Assembly: GCA_025458905.1 (NCBI GenBank) | Contig: JALORN010000026.1 | Span: forward strand, 1-43,543 | Length of the DNA stretch: 43,543 nucleotides | From: Steroidobacteraceae bacterium | Lineage (GTDB): Bacteria > Pseudomonadota > Gammaproteobacteria > Steroidobacterales > Steroidobacteraceae | Direction of reading: 5' to 3' | Part shown: positions 17,527 to 26,755 of the stretch, piece after piece | Numbering within the stretch: the first letter of the stretch is position 1 | Layout: every line of letters begins with the position of its first letter | Made by a program: the position numbers and the translations under genes | The notes under the pieces: generated by a model | Told to the model about the DNA's origin: nothing | What the model saw: only the letters and a program-made list of their open reading frames with translations | Database searches by the model: none

Positions 17527-19815
17527 ATGCGCAGCAGGCAAGCAGTGGCACGGGCGGTGTCGATCGCGTTGGGTGCCGCGGTGGCGTGGCCCGCGCTCGC
17601 GCAGCAGCAGCCGGGAACGCCCGACGACGTCGGCCTCGAGGAGATCGTCGTCACCGCGCAGCGCCGCGAGGAGAACCTGCAGAACGTGCCGATCGCGGTG
17701 ACCGCGCTGATCACCGAGACGCTGCTGCGCAACGACGTGCGCGACCTCGCCCGCGTCGAGGTGCTGACCCCGGGCTTCTCCTTCGGCCGTTCCGGTTCCG
17801 ACGCGCGACCGGCGATCCGCGGCGTGCGCACCGAGAACGTCGGCGTCAGCGGCGACCCGACCATCGGCTTCTTCGTCGACGACATCTACCGCAGCCGCGC
17901 CTCGCAGGCCAACGAGCCGTTCGTCGACGTCGCGCGCGTCGAGGTGCAGCGCGGCCCGCAGGGCACGCTCTACGGCCGCAACACCTTCGGCGGCAACGTC
18001 ACGGTCGGCTCGGCCGCGCCCATCAACGAGTTCGAGGCCGGTTTCGACCTCATCTACGGTGACTATGAGCGCATCTCGGGCAGCGGCTTCGTCAACCTGC
18101 CGGTCACCGACACCTTCCAGCTGCGCTTCGCGGCGCTGCGCGAGGAGATGGACGGCTTCGTGCAGGGCATCGATTCCGCGCGCGACATCTTCAACCGCGA
18201 CACCGAGTACTACCGCGTCGCGGCGCGCTTCGCGCCGAACGAGGCATTCGAGGCGGTGCTGCGCTACAGCCTGTGGAAGGAGGGCGGCACCGGCGGCGCC
18301 GCGTTCGGGTATCGCGTCGGCGGCGCGTTCGTCAACCCGGCCACCGGCGCGCTCGACATCCAGGGCTCGCCCGTGCGACTGAACATCGGCGTCACCGAGC
18401 TCGACGGCATCCCGGACGTCGCCGGCCGCGACATCGGCCGGCCGATCAACCCGGATCCGCTGTTCTATCCCGGCGACACCGTGCTCGAGCAGGATCTCGA
18501 GCAGAAGGCTGCCTCGCTGAACGTCTCGTACGACTTCGGCCCGGTGGTGGTGCGCTCGATCACCGGCCACGTCGACTACGAGGTGTTCCGCAACGCCGAC
18601 AACGACTTCACCGCCGCGGTGCGCAACGTCGACGCGCAGGAAGACAAGCTCACGGCGATCAGCCAGGAGATCCAGGTCGCCTCGAGCGGCGAGGGCCGCC
18701 TGAACTGGATCCTCGGCTACTTCTACTTCAACGAGGACATCGACTACTCGATCTTCTCGAGCTGCCCGAGCGTCGCCCGCAACACCCCGGGTTGCGCATT
18801 CGCGGCCGGCTTCCCCGAGACGACGTCGAACGCCTTCTTCGGCGAGGCGTCGTACTGGGTCGTGCCCGACCGCTTCCGCCTGACCGCCGGCATCCGCGAT
18901 ACCACGGACGAGAAGGACATCACGCGCTTCGCGGCCACCACCGACGCGCGCCAGCGCGTCAACTCGCTGACGCCGACTGGCCAGGTCGCGAACTTCGAGT
19001 TCAGCGAGACCACGTGGCGCGTCAACGGCGAGTACTACCTCGCCGACCACAGGATGCTCTATGCCAGCGTCTCGACCGGCTTCCGCTCCGGCGGCTTCAA
19101 CGGCGGTGCGCTGACCGACCCGCGCCTGCCGGCGGCCTTCGCGCCCGAGACCGTCACCGCCTACGAGATCGGTTCCAAGAACCGCTTCATGGACGATCGC
19201 GTCCAGCTGAACCTGTCGGTGTACCGCAACGAGTTCGAGGACCTGCAGGTCCAGAACCAGTTCCTGATCGTCACGCCGACCGGCGTCACCACCACGTCGG
19301 TGATCCTCAACGCGGCCGAGGCCCACAGCCAGGGCATCGAGGCCGAGCTGACGGCCGTGCCGGTCGACAACCTGAACGTGGCGCTGTCGGCCACCTTGAT
19401 GGAGGCCGAGTTCGACCGCTACCCGCTGGCGCCGGCGCCGGCGCGCTATACCGGCTTCTTCGACCTCAGCGGCAACGACATCCCGTACGCGCCGGACTAC
19501 AAGTTCACCGCCGTCGTCGGCTACGACATCCCGCTCGCGGGCGGGGGCGCGGTCACGCCGCAGGCGACGGTCCTGTACTCGGGCGCCTACCAGCTGACCG
19601 ACTTCAACACCGTGCTCGACGAGCAGGGCTCGTTCTACAAGCTCGACCTGCGCCTCGGCTGGCGCTCGGCCGAGGGCAGGTACACTGCCGAGGCGTTCGT
19701 CAACAACGTCACCGACGAAGTCACGATCAACCGCGCCACCTTCGGCTCGCGCGGCCTGAACAACAGCTTCGACGCGCCGCGGATGTGGGGCCTGCGCTTC
19801 GGGGCGCGCTTCTGA
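17527..19815 (+). CDS. TonB-dependent outer-membrane receptor 2
   Basis: The 762-residue protein has a Sec signal peptide ending 'WPALAQ', a TonB-box-like 'EEIVVTAQRR', a plug with 'NVPIAVTAL' and 'VEVQRGPQGTLYGRNTFGGNVTV', and a barrel that ends in a terminal phenylalanine ('RFGARF'). It belongs to the same broad receptor group as receptor 1 but is about 115 residues shorter. GGGGAGACGAGG provides the ribosome site. It is the first gene of a plus-strand operon with an NTF2-fold protein and an MFS transporter, giving matched outer- and inner-membrane uptake steps. Asymmetric LacI-like sites lie upstream. Confidence 0.93.
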   Translation: MRSRQAVARAVSIALGAAVAWPALAQQQPGTPDDVGLEEIVVTAQRREENLQNVPIAVTALITETLLRNDVRDLARVEVLTPGFSFGRSGSDARPAIRGVRTENVGVSGDPTIGFFVDDIYRSRASQANEPFVDVARVEVQRGPQGTLYGRNTFGGNVTVGSAAPINEFEAGFDLIYGDYERISGSGFVNLPVTDTFQLRFAALREEMDGFVQGIDSARDIFNRDTEYYRVAARFAPNEAFEAVLRYSLWKEGGTGGAAFGYRVGGAFVNPATGALDIQGSPVRLNIGVTELDGIPDVAGRDIGRPINPDPLFYPGDTVLEQDLEQKAASLNVSYDFGPVVVRSITGHVDYEVFRNADNDFTAAVRNVDAQEDKLTAISQEIQVASSGEGRLNWILGYFYFNEDIDYSIFSSCPSVARNTPGCAFAAGFPETTSNAFFGEASYWVVPDRFRLTAGIRDTTDEKDITRFAATTDARQRVNSLTPTGQVANFEFSETTWRVNGEYYLADHRMLYASVSTGFRSGGFNGGALTDPRLPAAFAPETVTAYEIGSKNRFMDDRVQLNLSVYRNEFEDLQVQNQFLIVTPTGVTTTSVILNAAEAHSQGIEAELTAVPVDNLNVALSATLMEAEFDRYPLAPAPARYTGFFDLSGNDIPYAPDYKFTAVVGYDIPLAGGGAVTPQATVLYSGAYQLTDFNTVLDEQGSFYKLDLRLGWRSAEGRYTAEAFVNNVTDEVTINRATFGSRGLNNSFDAPRMWGLRFGARF

Positions 19816-20855
19816 CGGCACCTGGGCCCGACGGCGCCCGCGCCGACTGGCTGGAGCGCCTGGCCGCCGCGCATGCGGTGCCGGGCACCGGCCGCGTCGA
19901 GGCGCTCGCCGCGCTGAGCGCGCCGCGCGTCGCCTGGCACGGCCCGAGGCCGCTCGACGACTGCGACGGCCGCGACGAACTCGCGCGGCGCTTCTGGGTG
20001 CCGCTGCTGGCGGCGCTTCCCGACCTCGAGCGCCGCGACGACGTCGTGCTCGCCGGCGAGTGGCGCGGCGGCACCTGGGTCGGCGCCACCGGCCACTACG
20101 TCGGGCTGTTCGTCGCCGACTGGCTCGGCATCCCGGCGACCGGCGGCGTCGTGACGCTGCGCTACGGCGAGTTCCATCGCCTCGCCGACGGCTTCGCGGT
20201 CGAGTCCTACGTGATCGTCGACCTGCCCGACCTGATGCGCCAGGCCGGCGTCTGGCCGCTGGCTCCGCCGCTCGGCGCGACGGATCGCGTGCCGGGTCCG
20301 GCGACGCGCGACGGCGTACGCACGACGTCGGCGGACCCCGCCGAGTCCCAGGCGAGCCTGGCGCTGGTCGAGGCGATGATCGCCGGCCTGATGCGCTACG
20401 ACGGACGCTCGCTCGACAGCATGGAGCAGTGGCGCTTCTGGCACCCTGAGTTCATGTGGTACGGTCCGGCCGGCATCGGCACCTGCCGCGGCCAGGCCGA
20501 TTACCGTCGCGTGCACCAGCAGCCCTTCCTCACCGCCTTTCCCGACCGTGTCGGCGGCGACCACAAGTGCCGGATCGGCGAGGGCGCCTACGTCGGCTCG
20601 ACCGGCTGGCCGAGCGTGCGCGCCACCCACGTTGGCGGTGGCTTCCTCGGCCTGCCGCCGACCGGCCGTCGCATCGGGATGCGGGTGATGGACTTCTGGC
20701 GTCGCGAGGGCGGGTTGCTGCGCGAGAACTGGGTGTTCATCGACCTGCTCGACCTGCTGCACCAGATGGGCATCGACGTGCTCGGGCGGATGCGCGCCGC
20801 CGGCCGGCTGCGCGACGACCCTGTGACCGCATCCCCCGGCGCGGCGCGCGGATGA
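19785..20855 (+). CDS. Double NTF2-fold (SnoaL-like) protein B
   Basis: The protein contains two NTF2/SnoaL-like domains. Examples are 'RYGEFHRLADGFAVESYVIVDLPDLMRQAG' in the first half and 'LGLPPTGRRIGMRVMDFWRREGGLL' in the second. It is more distant from proteins A and C than they are from each other. The start is uncertain. A GTG at 19785 (356 residues, 31-base overlap with receptor 2) keeps what looks like the first helix of the fold. A GTG at 19878 would shorten it to 325 residues, and a CTG at 19812 sits in a CTGA overlap. An isomerase or dehydratase role is possible by fold only. It is coupled to the following MFS gene by ATGA. Confidence 0.7.
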   Translation: MGPALRGALLTAPGPDGARADWLERLAAAHAVPGTGRVEALAALSAPRVAWHGPRPLDDCDGRDELARRFWVPLLAALPDLERRDDVVLAGEWRGGTWVGATGHYVGLFVADWLGIPATGGVVTLRYGEFHRLADGFAVESYVIVDLPDLMRQAGVWPLAPPLGATDRVPGPATRDGVRTTSADPAESQASLALVEAMIAGLMRYDGRSLDSMEQWRFWHPEFMWYGPAGIGTCRGQADYRRVHQQPFLTAFPDRVGGDHKCRIGEGAYVGSTGWPSVRATHVGGGFLGLPPTGRRIGMRVMDFWRREGGLLRENWVFIDLLDLLHQMGIDVLGRMRAAGRLRDDPVTASPGAARG

Positions 20856-22081
20856 TCGCGGCCGGCCGCGCCGAGGATCTCGCCCCCGCGCGGCGCTGGC
20901 TGGTCTTCGGCGCGATCATGGTGCCCTACGTGTTCTATGCGTTCTGCTGGAACACCGAGAACTTCCTGCGTCCCTACATGGCCGAGTCGCTGCGGCTCTC
21001 GAAGTCCGAGGTCGCCGCCTTCTACACGCTGCAGGCGCTCGGCGCGATGATCGGCGCGGTGCTGCTGTCGCAGCTCGCCGATCGCTACGGGCGGCGCAAC
21101 CTGCTGGCTGCGGTCTCGGCGGGCATCGGCGCCTCGGCGCTGTCGGTCGCCTTCGTCGACGACTATGCGAGCGCGCTCGCGCAGCGCTTCGTGATGGGGT
21201 TCTTCCTCGGCGGCGTGTTCGGGTGCGCCGTGAGCCTCTACGTCGGCCTGTTCCCGCCGTCGATCCGCGGCCTGCTCGCGGGCATGGTACAGCTCGTCTA
21301 CAACGGCGGCGACGCGCTGCTGTCGTGGTTCGGCCGGCACTACGACGCCAGCAACTGGCAGGTGGTGCTGCAGATCGGCGGCGCTGGCGCGTTGCTGGCT
21401 GCCTTGGTCGTCGCCGTCGTGGTGCCGAGCGATCGCCACCTCGCGCCCTGGGGCGGCACGGCACCGCGGGCGGCGCCGGCCGCGGGCTCCGCGTTCGTGA
21501 TCCGCGAGCTGTTCGTCGATGGCCGCTGGCGGTTGACGCTGCGCCTCGCGTTGCTCTGCGGCCTGAACTTCTTCGCCTTCCAGGCGTTCAACGGCTGGGT
21601 CACGACCTTCCTGCGCGAGTCGCACGGTTTCTCGCCCGACACCGTCGGACGCGTCATGACCGTGCTGCACGTCGGCTCGATGGTCGGCGCGCTCGCCTGG
21701 GGGCTGGTGGCCGACCGGCTCGGGCGCCGCGCGAGCGCCGCAGGCTTCATGCTCGCCGCCGTGCTGATCGTCGTCTACCTCAACGTACCGCCGGGCGTCA
21801 CGACCTACGCGGTGGCGGGCTTCGCCTACGGCTTCTGCCTGGTGTGCAGCGGCGTCTGGGGTCCCTATTTCGCCGAGCTCTATCCCGAGCACCTGCGTGC
21901 CACGGCCGCGTCGATCTTCAACTGGGGACGGCTCGTCTCGCTGTTCGGTGCGCTGCTCGCCGGGGCGATCGCCGACGCGTTCGGCCTCGCCGCGATCATG
22001 TACCTCGGCGCGGCGACCTTCGCCCTCGCCGCCGCGTTGTGGTGGAGCCTGCCCGAGACGCTGCAGCGCCGGCAGGCCTGA
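20852..22081 (+). CDS. MFS transporter (aromatic-acid/sugar-acid:H+ symporter-like)
   Basis: The 409-residue protein has about 12 predicted membrane helices. MFS motif A appears in both halves ('LADRYGRRNLL' after helix 2, 'VADRLGRRAS' after helix 8), and 'FAELYPEHLRATAASIFNWGR' is near helix 11. This resembles the sugar porter / aromatic-acid symporter groups that import organic acids with protons. It starts in the ATGA overlap with NTF2-fold protein B. Its operon begins with TonB receptor 2, so it is the likely inner-membrane importer for the receptor's ligand or its trimmed product. Substrate is unknown. Confidence 0.88.
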   Translation: MIAAGRAEDLAPARRWLVFGAIMVPYVFYAFCWNTENFLRPYMAESLRLSKSEVAAFYTLQALGAMIGAVLLSQLADRYGRRNLLAAVSAGIGASALSVAFVDDYASALAQRFVMGFFLGGVFGCAVSLYVGLFPPSIRGLLAGMVQLVYNGGDALLSWFGRHYDASNWQVVLQIGGAGALLAALVVAVVVPSDRHLAPWGGTAPRAAPAAGSAFVIRELFVDGRWRLTLRLALLCGLNFFAFQAFNGWVTTFLRESHGFSPDTVGRVMTVLHVGSMVGALAWGLVADRLGRRASAAGFMLAAVLIVVYLNVPPGVTTYAVAGFAYGFCLVCSGVWGPYFAELYPEHLRATAASIFNWGRLVSLFGALLAGAIADAFGLAAIMYLGAATFALAAALWWSLPETLQRRQA

Positions 22082-22084
22082 CGC

Positions 22085-22107
22085 CGCGCCGCACCCGCAG
22101 CGGCGCG
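22085..22107. terminator. Bidirectional terminator hairpin
   Basis: An 8-bp perfect stem (CGCGCCGC / GCGGCGCG, 7-base loop) fills nearly the whole 27-base gap between the convergent MFS and GH32 genes. No T-run is present. Position makes termination in both directions likely. Confidence 0.45.
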
Positions 22108-22108
22108 C

Positions 22109-23668
22109 TCAGGCGCGGTCGTCCCCCGCGGTGCCCATGCCCACGCCCCCGTGCCCGCCCGCGTCGGCATCCGCAACGGGACCCGCGGCCAGCGCCACGA
22201 GTTCGTAGCGCAGCGTGGCGCTCCCGCCATCCACCGTGGCGTGCAGCATGGGCACCACGCCCGGCGCACTGGCCGATGGCGGGAAGGCGAGTGCCGTGAA
22301 GCAGGCGGCGCCGTCGTCCGCGAACACCTCGACCGAGCAGGCGTCGAGCACCGCGCGCAGCGCGAGTCGCGGCGACGGCTCGCGACGCCGCACGCTCCAT
22401 GCGCCCTCGGACCCCGGCACGCCCGGCGCCGCGTCGCGCTCCAGGCGCAGCACCGCGCCGCCCTGCTCGAGCAGCAGGCGCAGCGTGCCCCCGTGCAACG
22501 CGAGGCACAGCCGCTGCGCGCCCTGCCGCAGCTCGACCACGAGCCCGAGGTCGCAGGCCGGTCCGGGCAACCGGAGGCTCGCGCCGGTGCCTGCGACGGG
22601 CTGCAGACTGCCCGTGGCGACGGCGTCCACGCGCCGGCCCTCGAGCTGCGGGGCCGGTCGCTGGCGCAGCACGGGGCCACTGCCGTCGACCGCGAGTTCG
22701 AGCAGTCGCGGCAGCGCGAGCGGGCCGCCGGCCCAGCCGTCGCCGCGGACGCGGCGGGCGTAGTGCCAGTTGCTCATCCAGGCGAGCAGCGTCGCGCAGC
22801 GCCGCGGCGGGCCGGCACCGCCCGGTGGGTGCGGCAGGTCGACGGGCACTGCGGCATAGAAGTCCGGGCCGTGATCGAGCGGCGCGCCGTCCCATCCGGG
22901 CTCCGCCTCGAAGCTCGCGCCGTCGAACCAGCCGATCCAGCAGCGCGTCGAGCCGCGTGCAGCGTCGTCGCGACGGTCGACGACCGACAGGCCGAGCACC
23001 GCGCGAGTCCGTCCGTCCGTGCCCTCGAGTTCCAGCAGCCAGGGCACTTCCCACAGCTCGCGCCCGCACTCCGCAGGCCCGAATTCGCCGAGCCGCGCCC
23101 AGTGCCTGGGCACGCTGCCGTCTTCGGGCGGGTCGGCGCCGTGGAAGGACAGGCTCGACGCTGCCGCCCCGGGCGTCGGCTGCCACGGCGCCGGCAGCGC
23201 GAGCACCATGCGCCACGCGCCGCGATGCCAGAACACGAACGGATCGCGGAAATCGGCGCGCCCTTCGTCGAGCACGGCACGCTCGTGCACGAGGAAGCGC
23301 CGGCCGTCGGCGCTGGTGGCGAGGTGCTGGGCCTCGTGGCGCCCGCCGTCCGGCGTCTCGCGATGCCGGGTGAACACCGCGACGCAGGCCTCGGTTCCGG
23401 GCGCCGCGCCCAGCACGCAGCCCGAGTAGGCGCCGAGGCCGTCGTGGCCCGGCAGCGCGATCCCGTCGAACTGCCAGTGCAGCAGGTCGCGGCTGGTCGC
23501 CGTGCCCCAGTGGACGCGACGGAAGGCCGGCGCATCGTCGCGATACTGGAACCAGATCCGCCAGCCGTCGCGCGTGGCGCGCAGGCCGTTCGGGTCGTTG
23601 AGCCAGCCGGGCGCGACGAAGTGCAGCAGCGGACGCGGCAGCAAGGCGGGAGGCTCGGGCTCGCTCAT
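22109..23668 (-). CDS. GH32 family beta-fructosidase (invertase/levanase-like)
   Basis: The 519-residue protein has the GH32 nucleophile motif W-L-N-D25-P-N-G, the transition-state motif R-D142-P and the acid/base glutamate E207 in 'WEVP' (usually WECP). A C-terminal beta-sandwich with 'CSVEVFADDG' completes the family layout. It should release fructose from sucrose, levan or other fructosides. No signal peptide is visible, so it probably acts in the cytosol. It is divergent from NTF2-fold protein C and is the only glycoside hydrolase in the island. Whether it belongs to the LacI-type regulon is unclear. Confidence 0.9.
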   Translation of the reverse strand: MSEPEPPALLPRPLLHFVAPGWLNDPNGLRATRDGWRIWFQYRDDAPAFRRVHWGTATSRDLLHWQFDGIALPGHDGLGAYSGCVLGAAPGTEACVAVFTRHRETPDGGRHEAQHLATSADGRRFLVHERAVLDEGRADFRDPFVFWHRGAWRMVLALPAPWQPTPGAAASSLSFHGADPPEDGSVPRHWARLGEFGPAECGRELWEVPWLLELEGTDGRTRAVLGLSVVDRRDDAARGSTRCWIGWFDGASFEAEPGWDGAPLDHGPDFYAAVPVDLPHPPGGAGPPRRCATLLAWMSNWHYARRVRGDGWAGGPLALPRLLELAVDGSGPVLRQRPAPQLEGRRVDAVATGSLQPVAGTGASLRLPGPACDLGLVVELRQGAQRLCLALHGGTLRLLLEQGGAVLRLERDAAPGVPGSEGAWSVRRREPSPRLALRAVLDACSVEVFADDGAACFTALAFPPSASAPGVVPMLHATVDGGSATLRYELVALAAGPVADADAGGHGGVGMGTAGDDRA

Positions 23669-23701
23669 GGGGGCTGGGCGCAACGGGGCAGGGAGCACGA
23701 T

Positions 23702-23751
23702 GGTGCAGCGCGCATCATGCCTCGCGCGAGCTGCACCGGCGACGCTTGCAT
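23702..23751. promoter_or_regulatory. Divergent intergenic region with inverted repeat and operator-like half-site
   Basis: The gap between the GH32 gene and NTF2-fold protein C holds an 8-bp inverted repeat (GGTGCAGC at 23702, GCTGCACC at 23730). The 10-bp palindrome CTCGCGCGAG lies at 23721, and CGCTTGCAT at 23743-23751 matches the left arm of operator O2. The right arm of O2 is absent. Function is uncertain. Confidence 0.3.
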
Positions 23752-23782
23752 GCCCCAGGCGTATCCCCGATCCTCGGGGCCG

Positions 23783-24877
23783 ATGTTCACGCCCACCGTT
23801 GCCGCCGCACCGCTCCTGGCCGTCGAAGCGACGAAGGCGCGCCCGCCCGGCCCCGGGTTTGCGCCGGGCCCCGACGACGGTGCGTTCACGTCGGGGCGTA
23901 CCCCGCCCTGGCGAACGGTGGTCGACCTGATCCTCGGCATGACGCACGAGGTCTGGGAAGAGCGCCGGGTCGACCGGTTGCACGACTACCTGCATCCCGA
24001 CTGTGTCATCCGCTCCCTCGCCGGCACGGTCGAGGGCGTGCCGACGGTGGTCCGCGACACCTGGGCGATGCTCGGGTGCTTTCCGGACCGGTTGCAGCTC
24101 GGCGACGCGGTGGTGTGGCAGCGGCGCGGTGCGGACTCGTTCCACACCTCGCACCGCATCACCAGCCTGATGACCCATCTCGGCCCCGGCCTGTACGGTC
24201 CGCCCACCGGCCGCCGGGTCGAGGTGATCGCGATCGCCGACTGCGACGTCGAGGACGGCCTGATCGCCCGCGAATGGCTGGCGCGCGACAACTTCAGCCT
24301 GCTGCGCCAGCTCGGCCAGGACCCGCGCCTGCAGGCGCGCGCGCTCGCCGCCGGATCCGCGGATCCTCGCCACCAGGACTGGCTCGCCGCCGAGCACGCG
24401 CGCGTGCGTGCCACCGCCGACGGGTCGGCCGACGCGGCCGTCGGCTGGGCCGACGAGGCGCCGCTCGAGTTCGCCGGCGCGGTGCTCGCCAATGCCTGGC
24501 GTCACGGCCGGTCGCGCACCTTCGCGTCGCACTACCAGCCCTATGCGGTGCTGCACGAGTCGCGGCCCGTGGCTTCGGGACGCGCCGAGATCGAGCGACG
24601 CTGTGCGGCGATGCGCCGCACCTTCCGCGACGTCGCGCTGAGCGTCGATCACGTCAGCGTGCGCTCGGACGGCGACGACGCGCGCCAGGTCGCCGCGCGC
24701 TGGTCGCTGGCTGCACGTCACGACGGCGAGGCCTGGGGCATCGCGCCCACCGGTCGCGAGGTCTATCTCTTCGGCATGACGCACTGGAAGCTGGTCGCCG
24801 GGCGGATCGCCGCGGAGTGGAGCGTGTTCGACCGGCTCGGAGTGCTGGTCCAGCTGTTCCGCCCGGCGCTGCGCTGA
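23783..24877 (+). CDS. Double NTF2-fold (SnoaL-like) protein C
   Basis: The 364-residue protein is a close paralogue of protein A (10800-11810) over most of its length, with shared blocks such as 'FPDRL.LGDAVVW', 'MTHLGPG', 'GPPTGRRV' and 'THWKLVAGRIAAEWS'. It has an extra N-terminal segment of about 40 residues rich in Pro/Ala/Gly. It contains two NTF2-like domains. Start choice is open: ATG 23783 lies just after a 6-bp hairpin (23765-23779), while ATG 23750 lies in the operator-like half-site. It is followed after 29 bases by a carboxymuconolactone decarboxylase-like gene. The enzymatic role is unknown. Confidence 0.8.
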   Translation: MFTPTVAAAPLLAVEATKARPPGPGFAPGPDDGAFTSGRTPPWRTVVDLILGMTHEVWEERRVDRLHDYLHPDCVIRSLAGTVEGVPTVVRDTWAMLGCFPDRLQLGDAVVWQRRGADSFHTSHRITSLMTHLGPGLYGPPTGRRVEVIAIADCDVEDGLIAREWLARDNFSLLRQLGQDPRLQARALAAGSADPRHQDWLAAEHARVRATADGSADAAVGWADEAPLEFAGAVLANAWRHGRSRTFASHYQPYAVLHESRPVASGRAEIERRCAAMRRTFRDVALSVDHVSVRSDGDDARQVAARWSLAARHDGEAWGIAPTGREVYLFGMTHWKLVAGRIAAEWSVFDRLGVLVQLFRPALR

Positions 24878-24906
24878 GTGCGCCGCCGAGTTCCCGGGAG
24901 ACGACG

Positions 24907-25344
24907 ATGACCGAGAAGGACGCCCACGAGACGCTGCGCGGCAAGGGCCGCGCCGACATGCGCGAGATCTTCGGCACCGAGTTCATGGCCCGGCGCGATG
25001 CCACCACCAACGCCTTCAATGCGCCGCTGCGTGCCCTGTCCGAGGAGTTCGCCTATGCGACGCTCTGGTCGCGGCCGGGGCTCGGGCGGCGCGAACGCAG
25101 TCTGATGACGCTCGCGATGCTGTGCGCGCTCAACCGTCCGCACGAGATCCGGCTGCACGTCCGCGCGGCGCTGAACAACGGGGTCAAGGTCGAGGAGATC
25201 GCCGAGGCACTGACCCATGCCGCTGCCTACTGTGGCCTGCCTGCGGCGATCGACGCGCTGGCGGTCGCCGAGCAGGTGCTGGGCGAGATGGGGCGCCTGC
25301 CGCCGCACGCGCCCGTGGGTACAGCGAACACCCCCACGGCGTAG
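24907..25344 (+). CDS. Carboxymuconolactone decarboxylase-like protein
   Basis: The 145-residue length and the pattern 'SLMTLAMLCALNRPHEIRLHVRAALNNGVKVEEIAEALTHAAAYCGLPAA' match the 4-carboxymuconolactone decarboxylase (PcaC) branch of the AhpD-like fold. The paired redox cysteines of AhpD peroxidases are absent. PcaC decarboxylates a lactone in protocatechuate degradation, but many homologues outside pca clusters are unassigned, and no other pca gene is here. GGGAGACGACG precedes the ATG. It probably shares a transcript with NTF2-fold protein C. Confidence 0.82.
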   Translation: MTEKDAHETLRGKGRADMREIFGTEFMARRDATTNAFNAPLRALSEEFAYATLWSRPGLGRRERSLMTLAMLCALNRPHEIRLHVRAALNNGVKVEEIAEALTHAAAYCGLPAAIDALAVAEQVLGEMGRLPPHAPVGTANTPTA

Positions 25345-25529
25345 ATCTGCCCGCGACGCGGACGGCGTCGACCGGCGCACGGGCACGGCAGCCGCAGCCC
25401 AGGCGCCGCCGAGTCCGTGCCGCAGCCGTAGCGCGTTGATCTGCAAGAAAATCCTCGCCACCGGGACGACGCTTCCCGGACGCATCGTGTTCTGTGTGGC
25501 GCGGCGCCTCTACTGCAACGCCAAAGAGG

Positions 25530-25535
25530 TAATAT
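25530..25535 (+). promoter_or_regulatory. Possible -10 element for the desaturase
   Basis: TAATAT lies 50 bases upstream of the desaturase start in an otherwise GC-rich 240-base gap (25345-25584). No good -35 is visible. I see no gene in the rest of this gap. Confidence 0.25.
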
Positions 25536-25584
25536 CGTCAAGTTGTGGGGGACCCGCGCCCCGCTGCATCGCCCAGAGGTATCA

Positions 25585-26691
25585 ATGGCCGCCACCGCAT
25601 CCTCCGTCGAAGCTGCCACCCAGGACGTCGTCGCACCGTCGATGCCGAGCCGCAAGTCGCTGCTGCTCGCCTTCGAGCGGCCGGGCTACCTGCGTCCCTT
25701 CCTGGCGCTCGCGATCGATCTCGCGGTGTTCTCCTCGGGGATCGCGCTGGTGCTGATGGAATCGGCGATCTGGGTCAAGCTGCTCGGCACCGTGCTGATC
25801 ACCGCCGGCATCGTGCGCCTGTTCCTGATCGGGCACGATGCCTGCCACGGCTCGTTCTTCAAGAGCCCGCTGCTCAACGACATCTTCGGCCGGATCGCCT
25901 TCCTGCCCTCGATGACCGCCTTCAGCCTCTGGGACGTCGGCCACAACGTCGCGCACCACGGCTTCAACAACCTCAAGGGCCGCGACCAGGTCTGGGCGCC
26001 GCTCTCCAAGGAGGAGTACGACGCGCTGCCCGGCTACCGCAAGCTGCTCGAGCGCATCTACCGCAGCGGCTTCGGCTGGGGCCTCTACTACATGATCGAG
26101 CTCTGGTGGAAGAAGCTGTACTTCGCCACCAAGCGCCAGATCGGCTCGACGCGCGCCCAGTACAAGTGGGACAGCGTGCTGGTCACCGTCGGCATGGTCG
26201 GCTGGGTCGCGCTGGTCGCGCTGGTCGCCTACGAGACCGGGCAGAGCTTCTGGCTGCTGCTCGCGCTCGCCGTGCTGGTCCCGTTCGCGCTCTGGAACGT
26301 GATCATGGGCTTCGTGGTGTTCGTGCACCACACGCACCCGAACATCGCGTGGTTCGCCAAGCGGCAGGAGTGGCAGCGCTACCGGGCCTACCTCACGGCC
26401 ACCGTGCACGTGCGCTTCCCCTTCGGCATCGATCGCCTGATGCACAACATCATGGAGCACAACGCGCACCACCTGAACCCGCGCATCCCGATGTACAAGC
26501 TGCGTGGGGCGCAGCGCGCCCTGACCGAGCGCTTCGCCGGGGACTTCAGCGCCTACAAGATGGACTGGCGCGGCTACGTGGACGTCGTGCGTCGCTGCAA
26601 GCTCTACGACTATGCCAACCACGCGTGGCTCGACTTTCGCGGCCAGGTGACCGCGCGCGTCAACCTGGTCGCACCCGCGGTCGGCAACTGA
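25585..26691 (+). CDS. Membrane fatty acid desaturase
   Basis: The 368-residue protein has the three histidine boxes of membrane di-iron desaturases: H84-D-A-C-H88, H120-N-V-A-H-H125, and a late 'HNAHH' near residue 292. Hydrophobic pairs lie near 37-80 and 185-240. It should introduce a double bond into acyl chains, with electrons from an unidentified partner. The N-terminal 30 residues are polar. The ATG at 25585 follows AGAGG at about seven bases. It is flanked by gaps on both sides and appears to be its own unit. Substrate and regiospecificity cannot be read. Confidence 0.88.
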   Translation: MAATASSVEAATQDVVAPSMPSRKSLLLAFERPGYLRPFLALAIDLAVFSSGIALVLMESAIWVKLLGTVLITAGIVRLFLIGHDACHGSFFKSPLLNDIFGRIAFLPSMTAFSLWDVGHNVAHHGFNNLKGRDQVWAPLSKEEYDALPGYRKLLERIYRSGFGWGLYYMIELWWKKLYFATKRQIGSTRAQYKWDSVLVTVGMVGWVALVALVAYETGQSFWLLLALAVLVPFALWNVIMGFVVFVHHTHPNIAWFAKRQEWQRYRAYLTATVHVRFPFGIDRLMHNIMEHNAHHLNPRIPMYKLRGAQRALTERFAGDFSAYKMDWRGYVDVVRRCKLYDYANHAWLDFRGQVTARVNLVAPAVGN

Positions 26692-26755
26692 CCGCGTCGT
26701 CCCGGGCCGCGGCGCACCGCCGGCGCGACGCGCTTCGCCCCGGGGCTCGCTCGCC

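Noticed and set aside
17503..19821. 772-codon open frame opposite TonB receptor 2
   Set aside because: Same reason: a GC-driven shadow of a clearly recognisable receptor.
24907..25344. Assignment of the CMD-like gene as pcaC in a protocatechuate cluster
   Set aside because: No other pca gene is present and many CMD homologues are unassigned.
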